Assembly: GCA_021802775.1 (NCBI GenBank)
Contig: JAJZRJ010000005.1
Span: 34,887 to 98,886 of the forward strand
Reading direction: 5' to 3'
Length of the DNA stretch: 64,000 nt
From: Deltaproteobacteria bacterium
GTDB lineage: Bacteria > Desulfobacterota > Desulfobulbia > Desulfobulbales > Desulfurivibrionaceae
This document shows, piece after piece, positions 9,375-17,142 of this stretch. The notes beneath the pieces were generated by a model, which ran no database searches, was not told where the DNA came from, and saw only the letters and a list, made by a program, of their open reading frames with translations. The position numbers were made by a program, and so were the translations under genes. The stretch's first letter is position 1; each line of letters starts with the position of its first letter.

Positions 9375-9544
9375 TTAAGAGGCCGTTGAAAAACTCGTTT
9401 TTCGGCGGCCTGCGTCCGGCCCAGGGAGGGGCCGGCAATTCCAGCACGTCGGCAACGTGCTGGAATTGTGAGAACTTGCCGGATTCACTTCGGCAAGTTC
9501 GTGGTTGAAAAAGGTCACGGATGACTTTTTCAACATCCTGTTAA
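9375..9544. repeat. MITE-like element with terminal inverted repeats and three internal hairpins
   Basis: Imperfect terminal inverted repeats of 22 bases lie at 9375-9396 and 9523-9544 (18 of 22 match; core TTAA.AGG..GTTGAAAAA.TC). Inside are a perfect 14-base stem (CAATTCCAGCACGT 9436-9449 with 9455-9468), a perfect 10-base stem (GAACTTGCCG 9472-9481 with 9491-9500) and a third hairpin, GTTGAAAAAG 9504-9513 with CTTTTTCAAC 9525-9534. No coding potential is seen. This is the layout of a small non-autonomous mobile or REP-like element. The rest of the 9545-9863 gap contains nothing I can identify. Confidence 0.7.
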
Positions 9545-9863
9545 GTGACGCAAGCCCTTATCTGTACTGTCTACCATGGCGGGATGGCCCATGGCAATCG
9601 GTATACCCTGCCGGGCGCCGGCAGCACGCTCAGGGCCTCTCCGCGACTACGGCCGACGGTTTCATCGAGCCGCTACGGAAGCCGGTCACCTGTTCCCGGC
9701 CCTGGGTGATCACCGGCCAGCCGTAATTGCGGCCGGGCAGGAGATAATATTGGCCGCGACGCCGCCCTGGGGGCCGTGCTCATGAGCCCAGAACCGGCCG
9801 GTTTCCGGGTGGCCTCCCGCAACCGCGGCCGGCCGCGACGCCGAAGACCCCGCGCACTCCTCC

Positions 9864-11291
9864 CTATTCCCCGGAGTGGCGGTAACTGCTCGCCTTGATG
9901 GCGGAACGGCGCATGATCTTCTGCAAGGCTGCCCTGGTCAGCCCGGAGAGTTCCGCCGCCCGGCTCACGTTGCCCTCGGTGTACTGAAGGAGGTTGGTCA
10001 CATACTGGCTGGTGAACCGGCCCAGCAACTGTTCTTTCACCTCTTTATAACAGGGGCAAGCACCGCTCCCTTCGGAAAGCCAGATGGGCGGGGTGGGGAT
10101 CAGCCCGTTGTCGGCGGGGACAATGATCTGAATGTCCGCCGCGGTGACGGTGTCACCACTACTGAACAACACGGCCTGCCGGACCACGTTCTGCAGTTCC
10201 CGGACATTGCCGGGCCAGGCCCGATTCACGAGCAAGGCAACGGCATCGGGAGCAAAATGCTTTTCGCCAACGCCCTGCTCGCAACAAACCTGCCGGCTGA
10301 AATAATCGACCAGCAGTGGGATATCGCTGCGGATCCGGGCCAGGGACGGAGTGATCAGGGTGACGACGTTCAGGCGGTAGAAGAGGTCCTCCCGGAAGGT
10401 GCGGTCCGCGATCTTTTTTTCAAGGTCCTGGTTGGTGATGGCGATGATGCGCACATCGATCTTCCTGGTCTTGGTGTCACCCAGGTGGCGGATCTCCTGT
10501 TCCTGCAGGACCCGGAGCAGCTTGGTCTGCACTCCCACCGGGATATCGCCGATCTCATCGAGACAGAGGCTGCCGCCGTCGGCCTCCACGAAGAGGCCGG
10601 GGTGGTCGCGATCCGCGCCGGTAAAGGCGCCCCGTTTGTGGCCGAAGAGTTCGCTCTCCAGCAGGTGCTCGGGAATCGCCGGGCAATTCACCATGACCAA
10701 GGGGTGGTTGCGCCGCTTGCTCAGGCTGTGGAGCGCTCTGGCGGCCAGTTCCTTGCCGGTGCCGGACTCCCCCCGGACCAGCACCGTGTAATCCGACAGG
10801 GCAATGGTCTGTAGCCGCTCCTGGAATTGGACCATGGCGGCTGATTGCCCAACGAACGAGGCAAAGGCCTTCTGCCGGCAGACCTGTTCCTTGAGTGTGG
10901 TATTCTCCCGGACCAGGCGGTTCCGCTCCAGCCCCTTGGCAATGACCCGGATCAGCACATCCTTGTCAAAGGGCTTGGTGATGAAATCGTAGGCGCCCTT
11001 GGTGATCGCCTCCACCGCGAGTTCGACGCTGGCAAAGGCAGTCATCATGACCACCGAAAGCTGGGGGTCGTGCTCCTTGAGCCTTTCCAACAAGGCGATG
11101 CCATTCATCTCGGGCATCATCACGTCGAGCAGCGCCAGCTCGAAGGACTGCCTGGCCGCCAGCGCAATGGCCTCGCCCGGCCGGGTGGCAGTCACCACCT
11201 CCACACCGGGGAAGCCGCGCTCTATGGTCCTCTTGAGCCCGCGGAGCAGGTCTTCTTCATCGTCAACAAGCAGAATCCGTTCGGTGGTCAT
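9864..11291 (-). CDS. Sigma-54-dependent response regulator (NtrC family)
   Basis: A 475-residue activator with three domains. The receiver is at about 1-125, with phospho-acceptor D56 and K106-P. The AAA+ domain is at about 140-375, with Walker A G-E-S-G-T-G-K (174-180), the sigma-54 contact loop GAFTGA (221-226) and Walker B ending L-D-E-I-G-D (244-249). The C-terminal Fis-type helix-turn-helix is at about 440-470 (GNVSRAAELSGLTRAALQ). It overlaps the end of the sensor kinase by ATGA, so the pair is one unit. Sigma-54 promoter matches in the divergent region suggest it drives the Usp/YeiH genes next door. That link is inferred from position. Confidence 0.96.
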   Translation of the reverse strand: MTTERILLVDDEEDLLRGLKRTIERGFPGVEVVTATRPGEAIALAARQSFELALLDVMMPEMNGIALLERLKEHDPQLSVVMMTAFASVELAVEAITKGAYDFITKPFDKDVLIRVIAKGLERNRLVRENTTLKEQVCRQKAFASFVGQSAAMVQFQERLQTIALSDYTVLVRGESGTGKELAARALHSLSKRRNHPLVMVNCPAIPEHLLESELFGHKRGAFTGADRDHPGLFVEADGGSLCLDEIGDIPVGVQTKLLRVLQEQEIRHLGDTKTRKIDVRIIAITNQDLEKKIADRTFREDLFYRLNVVTLITPSLARIRSDIPLLVDYFSRQVCCEQGVGEKHFAPDAVALLVNRAWPGNVRELQNVVRQAVLFSSGDTVTAADIQIIVPADNGLIPTPPIWLSEGSGACPCYKEVKEQLLGRFTSQYVTNLLQYTEGNVSRAAELSGLTRAALQKIMRRSAIKASSYRHSGE

Positions 11292-13852
11292 ACGTCTTCT
11301 CCAGAGGCAGACGGGGCAGGCAGCAGGATGGTAAAGGTGGCGCCCTCGTTGGGCACGCTCGCCACCGAGATCTCGCCGCCATGGTCGTGGACAATGCCGT
11401 AGCTCACGGAAAGACCGAGGCCGGTGCCCTCCTGCGGCCTCTTGGTGGTGAAGAACGGCTCGAAAATCTTGTCGCGCACCTCCGGGGCGATGCCGCAGCC
11501 GGTGTCCCGGATCAGGATCCGCGCCTGGCCGTGGGCTGGCAGATATTCGGTGGTGATGCGGATGACGCCCTCTTTTTCAATGGCCTGGGCCGCGTTCATA
11601 ATCATGTTCAGCAACACCTGCTTCATCTTGTCCGTATCCATGTCGAGCACCGGCATTCCTTCATCCAGCGCCAGCTCGACGGTGATCTGCTCCTTGCCAA
11701 GCTGGTGGGCCACCATGGTGGTCACCTCCAGGATGGCCTGATTGATCGAGCCGGGCGCCCGGCTGGTCTGCTGATCCCGGGCAAAGCTCAGCAGATCCTG
11801 AACGATGCGCCGGCAGTTCTTCACATGCTTTTCAATGATCGCCAGGTCCTCCACCTTTTCCGGCAACCCGCTCAGGTCCTCCTTGAGCAGATCGGTGTGA
11901 CAGAGGATGATGCCGAGGGGATTGTTGATCTCGTGGGCCACCCCGGCGGCCAACTGGCCCAGGGCGACCAGCTTCTCGGTCTGCTGCATGCGGTGCTCCA
12001 CCTGCTTCTGCTGGGTGACGTCCTTGGCATAGCAGACGATGTTCTTGAGCGCCCCCTGGTCATCCAGGGCCGGGTAAAAATGGGTCTCGAAAACCTGGCC
12101 GTTGGGCAGTTGGCCGAAATCAGAGACCGGCTCCCGGAGGCGGATGTGGGCAATCTGCCGGAAAAGCTCGAAGGGCACGGGCTGCTGGCCGGCCAACTCC
12201 TCCACATGGCGGTTGAGAATGGTCTCCGGCTTGAAATCGTACCGGGTCAGGAAGGCCTGGTTCACCATGCGCAGCAGGCCATCCGGCGAGACGAGCGCCA
12301 CCAGGTCGGCAATGGCGTCGAAGACCGATTGGAGCAGCTCCTTGCCCTGGCGAAGACTGGCCATGTTCTGGAGGCTTTCCATGGTGATGCCGACCTGGCG
12401 GCCGATGGAAAGCAGCAATTCCCGGTGCCGCGGATCGATCTCGCCGACATCGTAGCCGGTGAAGGTCATGATGCCGAGAATCTTGCTCCGGCAGCAGAGC
12501 GGAATATTGAGACAGGGCATACCGGCCGGGCCAGTGGTGAAAAAATTGAGTTCGCCGCAGACGGTCTCGCAGATCGTCGAGGCCGCCGGATCGTTCCCGG
12601 CGGTCTCCGCAATCTTCTGGGAGATCAGCTCGCAGGAGAGATGTTCGGCCAACTCTGGGGCCTTCTCCTGGCATTGCAGGAAAAGCCCGCGCCGATCCGG
12701 GCGGAAGAGGTAGATGCCCGCGCCACTGGCCGGGATCACCGCCAGGGTCTGCCGCAGGACCTTGGGCAGAATCCCGCGGAGTTCCACGGACTGGGTAATG
12801 AGTTCGGCAATGGTGTTCAGGGTCTGGAGTTCGCGGTTGCGTTCCTGCATCCGCCGGTGCAACTGCGCCTGGGACTCCTGCAGCGCCTTGGTCCGCTCCT
12901 CGACCTTGCCCTCCAGGTTCTCAGCGTAGTCGGTGAGTTGGCGGCGGTTCTCCTCCAGGTGCCGGGCAATGAGGGTGGCGGTCGCATTGAGTTCCCCGAT
13001 CTCATCGAGGCTCCGGGCCTGCAGGTAGAGCTGTTCGCCCTTCTGGTCGGTGAGGTTGAGGCGGAAGATTTCGAGCAGGGAGCGGATGTTCTGGATGATG
13101 AGCCGGTTGAAGAATAAGGCGATGATGGCATAGAGAAAGAAAAAGGAGAGAAACACGGTGCTGAACACGGAAAGGGAGAACTCCATGATGCGGCGCAGCC
13201 CTTCTCCCACGGGAATGCCGACACTGACCACGCTGCTGACCTGATCCGTTTTGTTGAAGAATCCCCGGCTGTTGCCGTATAATTTAATGATATACGCCGG
13301 TGCGTCCTCCGGATTGCCGTGGCAGCGGAAGCAGGAGGCGTCAAAGTGGACCGGATTGAAACGCACGAAATACTGTTCTCCGTCCACCGTGCTGATCCCC
13401 TGCCAGGACTTGACCTCGGGATGATCGTTGAAGTAGCGGATCATCTCCCGTTCCCGCTGGTCCGCCTCGAACTCCGGATTCTTGGCATTGATGGCGACCC
13501 GCCGATAAAAGATATCCGGCAGATCCTGCTTGAACTTCTCCATGACCACCCGGCTTACGTAGGAGGTGGACATCGCCTCGAGGACAAAACTCTCCGGGCC
13601 GAGCACTTCATACATCCTTGGCCGCAACACCCCCTGGACATAGGCGCGATTGGCGTCTACCGCCGCCATGATCAACTCGGTCCTGTTCAGGGCCTCTTCC
13701 TGCAAACGTTTTTTCTGCTGAGAATAAATAATGGCGGACCAGAACAGGCAAAAAAGAAAAAGAATGCACGCAAGGCCGATCAGAAATTTCTTCTGCGCGC
13801 CTGGCGGTTTGATGTGAGACAGCAGTTCCCTCGATTTCGTGCCCAGCGCCAT
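11288..13852 (-). CDS. Membrane sensor histidine kinase with c-type heme (DUF3365-like) sensor
   Basis: An 854-residue sensor kinase. A membrane helix at about 22-44 precedes a periplasmic Tll0287-like/DUF3365 sensor with a single heme motif C174-F-R-C177-H178. A second membrane helix (about 226-248), a HAMP/coiled region (250-345), a GAF domain (about 350-495) and a PAS domain (about 505-615) follow. The kinase core has phospho-acceptor H640 in V-A-H-E-I-N-N-P and an ATPase domain at about 735-850 ([21 protein letters not shown]). The ATG at 13852 is preceded by a run of G. An upstream in-frame ATG would add 29 residues without a ribosome site. Heme suggests redox or gas sensing. Its partner is the overlapping response regulator. 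Confidence 0.93.
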   Translation of the reverse strand: MALGTKSRELLSHIKPPGAQKKFLIGLACILFLFCLFWSAIIYSQQKKRLQEEALNRTELIMAAVDANRAYVQGVLRPRMYEVLGPESFVLEAMSTSYVSRVVMEKFKQDLPDIFYRRVAINAKNPEFEADQREREMIRYFNDHPEVKSWQGISTVDGEQYFVRFNPVHFDASCFRCHGNPEDAPAYIIKLYGNSRGFFNKTDQVSSVVSVGIPVGEGLRRIMEFSLSVFSTVFLSFFFLYAIIALFFNRLIIQNIRSLLEIFRLNLTDQKGEQLYLQARSLDEIGELNATATLIARHLEENRRQLTDYAENLEGKVEERTKALQESQAQLHRRMQERNRELQTLNTIAELITQSVELRGILPKVLRQTLAVIPASGAGIYLFRPDRRGLFLQCQEKAPELAEHLSCELISQKIAETAGNDPAASTICETVCGELNFFTTGPAGMPCLNIPLCCRSKILGIMTFTGYDVGEIDPRHRELLLSIGRQVGITMESLQNMASLRQGKELLQSVFDAIADLVALVSPDGLLRMVNQAFLTRYDFKPETILNRHVEELAGQQPVPFELFRQIAHIRLREPVSDFGQLPNGQVFETHFYPALDDQGALKNIVCYAKDVTQQKQVEHRMQQTEKLVALGQLAAGVAHEINNPLGIILCHTDLLKEDLSGLPEKVEDLAIIEKHVKNCRRIVQDLLSFARDQQTSRAPGSINQAILEVTTMVAHQLGKEQITVELALDEGMPVLDMDTDKMKQVLLNMIMNAAQAIEKEGVIRITTEYLPAHGQARILIRDTGCGIAPEVRDKIFEPFFTTKRPQEGTGLGLSVSYGIVHDHGGEISVASVPNEGATFTILLPAPSASGEDV

Positions 13853-14077
13853 TTCCCCCCCCCTGTAATGACTCGAAAAGGTTTGCGACAACCCCGGCGG
13901 CATGACTTCACGTAACCATGAAATCATGCCTGGTGTCAACTAAAGGCGTCACTGGATACCAGAAAATGCACCTTGCTGGCTTACCCCCTGCGTTTTCGGC
14001 AACGCCCCAATGTCCGTCGCCCTGACAACATATTGTTTTTTATAGTTATTTTATTAAGGCCTGGTTCTCCGGGCAAC

Positions 14078-14097
14078 GCGGCACCCCCTTTGCATAA
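14078..14097 (+). promoter_or_regulatory. Sigma-54 promoter upstream of the Usp/YeiH unit
   Basis: CGGCACCCCCTTTGCAT has the -24 GG (14080-14081) exactly ten bases from the -12 GC (14092-14093), with good matches to GGCAC and TTGCA. Transcription would start near 14105, leaving a leader of more than 300 bases before the universal stress gene. A TGTC-N9-GACA inverted repeat at 14011-14027 lies at a suitable distance upstream to be an activator site, but its match is weak. The neighbouring divergent gene pair encodes a sigma-54 activator and its kinase. Confidence 0.7.
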
Positions 14098-14281
14098 CAC
14101 ACCACCAGACATCCACATTGCCACAACAACCACATTCACGCCGGAGGAGGAAAAGAGCACCCAAGAGGAAACGGAATATCAGGCTTACGTATCGGAGAGT
14201 GTGGCCATCCTGTGCTCGGCGAGAAGGGACTGCTTCCCGCTTTCACCGGTCACATCGTAGATGGCCCCAAAAGGGGGAAAT

Positions 14282-14404
14282 ATGCACGAGACAAAGAGTG
14301 ACTGGTTCGCTGTGAGATCGCCAAAGTACGGTGAGACGTTTTCCCGGGCCGTGCCGGAATCGCCCCGCAAGCGATTGCCTGCCACCCAACCGCGCCGGCG
14401 ATAA
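14282..14404 (+). CDS. Possible 40-residue small protein in the leader
   Basis: ATG at 14282 follows AGGGGGAAAT and opens a 40-codon frame ending at TAA 14402-14404, in the long leader between the sigma-54 promoter and the first stress-protein gene. The product is basic and hydrophilic (starts MHETKSDWFAVRS, ends RKRLPATQPRRR) with no membrane segment. The good ribosome site and position are the only support. It could be a leader peptide or chance. Nothing else is recognisable in the 13853-14432 gap besides the promoter. Confidence 0.3.
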   Translation: MHETKSDWFAVRSPKYGETFSRAVPESPRKRLPATQPRRR

Positions 14405-14432
14405 TTTCAATCACGAAAGAGGAGGTGTTGCA

Positions 14433-14849
14433 ATGAAAATTCTGGTTGCTCATGACGGGTCTGCTCACGCGGACAAAGCGTTGCGGAAAGCAAGTGAACT
14501 AGCGGAAAAAATAGGAGCGGAGGTCACGGTTACAACTGTTGCTCCGGATCTGTGTCTTACCGAAGTCTCCGACAGCGAATGCAAACTGATAACAGATTCG
14601 CTTTTTTCCGAAGCGGCAATTTCAATGAGGAAAGTGACTGACGAACTGAAGGCAAAAGGGATCAAGGCCGAGATTGTTATCAAGGACGGCCATCCGGCGG
14701 AACAGATTATTGATACGGCAAAGGAAATCGGGGCCGATCTCATCGTGGTCGGCTCGCACGGAAGGCACGGTGCCGGCAGGTTTTTTCTTGGCAGCGTATC
14801 GGCAAAAATTGTGGAGCATGCCCCTTGTCATGTTCTCGTCATAAAATAA
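14433..14849 (+). CDS. Universal stress protein (UspA family)
   Basis: A 138-residue single-domain Usp that starts at an ATG with AGGAGG upstream. It has the family strand at the N-terminus (KILVAHDGS) and the ATP-binding signature G-x2-G-x9-G-S near the end (G-S-H-G-R-H-G...G-S), so it is probably of the nucleotide-binding class. It is the first well-supported gene after the sigma-54 promoter and is followed after 15 bases by a YeiH-family transporter. Usp proteins beside transporters often act as nucleotide-responsive regulators of them; here that is inference. Confidence 0.94.
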   Translation: MKILVAHDGSAHADKALRKASELAEKIGAEVTVTTVAPDLCLTEVSDSECKLITDSLFSEAAISMRKVTDELKAKGIKAEIVIKDGHPAEQIIDTAKEIGADLIVVGSHGRHGAGRFFLGSVSAKIVEHAPCHVLVIK

Positions 14850-14864
14850 AGGAGGGTTTTATTT

Positions 14865-15974
14865 ATGGAAGAAAAACATGGTATGGCCAAGGTAATGGCC
14901 ATCATCCCCGGTCTCGCGTTTATGGTATTTACCCTCTACATCCTGCGCACATATGTGGAACCATGGATGGCACATGCTGTTGTCCTTGGCCAGAAAGGAT
15001 GGTTTGTCAAGGTTCTGCACCTCAATTATATTCTTTTGGCCATCATCGCCGGCATGCTGTACCGTAATCTCATGTGGGGCGGTAAGATTCCCGGTTGGGC
15101 TGAAGAAGGCTTCCGCACTACGCGCCTGTTCATAAAATCAGGTGTCATGATGCTGGGCTCACTGTACACCATCCAGAGTCTGGCCAAGGTTGGCGGCGTG
15201 GCCATAACCCTGATCATGGCCTTTGTTTTCGGCACCATCTTTTTTATCATGTACTACGGACGCGTCCAGAAAATGGATCGCTCCCTGATCGGCGTCATGG
15301 CGGCGGCCTGTGGCGTGTGCGGCGTTTCCGCGGCCATTGCCACTGCTCCGGCCGTGCGTGCCAAGTCGGCAGATGTGGCTCTTGCCATTGCCACAGTGCT
15401 TGGCTTTGGTATCGCGAGTATGTTTGTCTCCCCCTTTATTGGCCATATGTTGCACCTCACCGATTACCAGTATGGCGCCTGGGTTGGCACCGGTATTCTC
15501 AACTCCGGGCAGGTACTGGCCACCTGTCTGGCCTACAATCCCACCATCGCTCCGGGTACCGCCGTTGCCTATGGAGAGATCTGGAACGTGGTTCGAGTCA
15601 TCTCCATTCCTTTTGTCGTCTTCTTTGTTACCATGTGGTACTGGCGCGCCGAGGCCCAGACCGAGCACATTACCCTGGGCGGCATTATCAAGGACAAATT
15701 TCCTATCTTCATTCTGGGATTCTTTACCATGACCGCTCTCTCATCTCTGGAAATGCTGGGCGCGGAAGGCTCATCCACGATTCATCTCATGCGTACGGTC
15801 ATGAGTTGGATTTTCGGATTGGGCCTTGTTGGTCAGGGCGCCTATATTGATGTTCGCGAACTCCGGGCCGCGGGCGGCGCGCCACTCAAGGTTGGTTTTG
15901 CCGCCGGCCTCTTCAAATATGCCCTGGCCCTGGTGATAGTCTTACTTTTTGTATCCAAAGAAGCCAATTTTTAG
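14865..15974 (+). CDS. YeiH-family putative sulfate/anion exporter
   Basis: A 369-residue polytopic membrane protein with about ten hydrophobic segments. The signature G-V-C-G-V-S-A-A-I-A-T-A-P-A-V-R-A near the middle and the later N-S-G-Q region are typical of the YeiH/Cons_hypoth698 family (PF03601), for which sulfate or other oxyanion export has been proposed. It lies 15 bases after a stress-protein gene with a GGAGG site before its ATG. In a sulfur-metabolising anaerobe, export of sulfate or sulfite would be plausible, but the substrate cannot be read from sequence. Confidence 0.88.
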   Translation: MEEKHGMAKVMAIIPGLAFMVFTLYILRTYVEPWMAHAVVLGQKGWFVKVLHLNYILLAIIAGMLYRNLMWGGKIPGWAEEGFRTTRLFIKSGVMMLGSLYTIQSLAKVGGVAITLIMAFVFGTIFFIMYYGRVQKMDRSLIGVMAAACGVCGVSAAIATAPAVRAKSADVALAIATVLGFGIASMFVSPFIGHMLHLTDYQYGAWVGTGILNSGQVLATCLAYNPTIAPGTAVAYGEIWNVVRVISIPFVVFFVTMWYWRAEAQTEHITLGGIIKDKFPIFILGFFTMTALSSLEMLGAEGSSTIHLMRTVMSWIFGLGLVGQGAYIDVRELRAAGGAPLKVGFAAGLFKYALALVIVLLFVSKEANF

Positions 15975-16001
15975 GAATCGTTATGAAATAACCTGACCCA
16001 G

Positions 16002-16020
16002 GATGGGTATTTCGTTGCAG
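16002..16020 (+). promoter_or_regulatory. Second candidate sigma-54 promoter
   Basis: TGGGTATTTCGTTGCAG has GG at 16005-16006 and GC at 16017-16018 with the required ten-base spacing and an intact TTGCA at -12. The -24 side lacks the usual CAC. The inferred start near 16030 precedes the biotinyl/lipoyl-like gene (ATG 16089) by about 60 bases. It would give the second stress-protein unit its own NtrC-type control. Confidence 0.5.
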
Positions 16021-16088
16021 TTCCTTATGCCGGTTTGGCTATTCAAAATAACCATGTTATCCTTTATAGTGGTTTAAGGAGGTATTTT

Positions 16089-16490
16089 ATGTCTGAACCA
16101 AAGAAAAACACCAAGATGACCGTCTTTAAAACCGATCGTCACGAAGACCTGGCAGCCATGTTTTTTGTGACCATTGCCGTGGTTTCGGTACTTGTCTATA
16201 TGGCCTACATCGTCCCCAGCATTACCCTTAAAGCTCCAATGGATGGGAAGGTCGTCGCCATTTCGGTCCAACCGGAGGCCCAGGTGAAAAAAGGTGATCT
16301 GCTTTATTCAATGGAAATAAAACAAAAAAAATACGTTCATGATACACTTGAAGAAAAAATCGTCACCAAAGATTTCCATGCAAAAACCAGTGGAAAAATC
16401 CTGTCCATAAGCGCCAAACCAGGAGATGTTGTGAAAAAAGACAAGAACGAGATCCTGGTGTTGGAACATGAAAAAGGAGTCCTTCCATAA
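16089..16490 (+). CDS. Membrane-tethered biotinyl/lipoyl-like (barrel-sandwich) domain protein
   Basis: A 133-residue protein with an excellent ribosome site (AAGGAGGT, 16077-16084). One membrane helix at about 24-44 is followed by a domain built of two similar halves: APMDGKVVAISVQPEAQVKKGDLL and SGKILSISAKPGDVVKKDKNEIL. This is the repeat pattern of a barrel-sandwich hybrid fold as in biotin carriers, lipoyl domains and HlyD/RnfC. The turn that would carry the modified lysine reads M-E-I-K-Q-K-K rather than E-A-M-K-M, so biotinylation is doubtful. Its stop codon abuts the next stress-protein start. It may be an accessory to the adjacent transporters; the role is unknown. Confidence 0.8.
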   Translation: MSEPKKNTKMTVFKTDRHEDLAAMFFVTIAVVSVLVYMAYIVPSITLKAPMDGKVVAISVQPEAQVKKGDLLYSMEIKQKKYVHDTLEEKIVTKDFHAKTSGKILSISAKPGDVVKKDKNEILVLEHEKGVLP

Positions 16491-16976
16491 ATGAAGATAC
16501 TGCTGGCGTTAGATCCATCGACACGAACCATGGACGAAGCGATCAAGTTCGCCGCCGAAAAACAGGCGAGTCTTACGGCCCTGTTCGTCCTGGATACCAC
16601 CTGGAATGACTACACCGGTCATGACTGGTTGTCCGGAAGCGGATCGCGCGCGGATTTCCTGGAGTATGCCAGGGACGATGAACTGGCCAGCGAAGTTGAC
16701 GTCCTGGCCACGTTTCGCGGGCGTTGCCCTCCGGACTGCGAAATCAGGTCCGCCACCGGGCGAGTGACCGATGAGATATTGAACGAACTTGCCAGGGGAG
16801 ATTACGATCTGCTGGTCATGAGCCAACCCTTCCGGCGGGGGTTGGAAATTGTCCGCGACACCGCGGGGATGATCTTGAAAGGAGCAACCTGCTCCGTGTA
16901 TCTGGTTCGAGAGGATGAAGTTCGCTGTTCCTCGAGGAGCGGAATTGAGTCGTCTCTCGGTGTTCCGGCAAGTTAA
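16491..16976 (+). CDS. Divergent universal stress protein
   Basis: A 161-residue Usp-like protein that starts directly after the stop of the preceding gene (TAA-ATG). The N-terminal strand K-I-L-L-A-L-D-P-S and the late strand D-Y-D-L-L-V-M-S-Q-P fit the UspA fold, but the G-x2-G-x9-G ATP signature is absent, so it is probably of the class that does not bind ATP. A polar C-terminal tail of about 20 residues follows. Together with the membrane-anchored barrel-sandwich protein it forms a two-gene unit. Confidence 0.82.
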   Translation: MKILLALDPSTRTMDEAIKFAAEKQASLTALFVLDTTWNDYTGHDWLSGSGSRADFLEYARDDELASEVDVLATFRGRCPPDCEIRSATGRVTDEILNELARGDYDLLVMSQPFRRGLEIVRDTAGMILKGATCSVYLVREDEVRCSSRSGIESSLGVPAS

Positions 16977-16985
16977 CAGGGCAAC

Positions 16986-17037
16986 AGGGGGGGTATTCCG
17001 GGTCCGGCTTAAGCGGAATCCCCTTCTGCGCCTTTTT
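16986..17037 (+). terminator. Rho-independent-type terminator after the second Usp gene
   Basis: GGGGTATTCCG and CGGAATCCCC form an imperfect ten-base stem around 16990-17022, followed after a short C-rich stretch by TTTTT at about 17033-17037. It separates the Usp unit from the next YeiH-type gene. Confidence 0.5.
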
Positions 17038-17142
17038 CTCATATTTGCAGTGGCTAACCACTTGTCAGAATTGGCGATCCATCCCTGATTACACAGGGGC
17101 TGTCGAAAAACGAACTTTCACAGTCAGCTTGGGAGGAAAACT

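Noticed and set aside
11381..13117. A 578-codon frame opposite the sensor kinase, and similar long antisense frames opposite the YvcK-like gene and larC
   Set aside because: Long antisense frames are expected at this GC content. The encoded sequences lack motifs and the sense genes are firm.
16310..16350. A biotin attachment site in the barrel-sandwich protein
   Set aside because: The E-A-M-K-M motif is absent; the loop reads M-E-I-K-Q-K-K, so biotinylation is not claimed.
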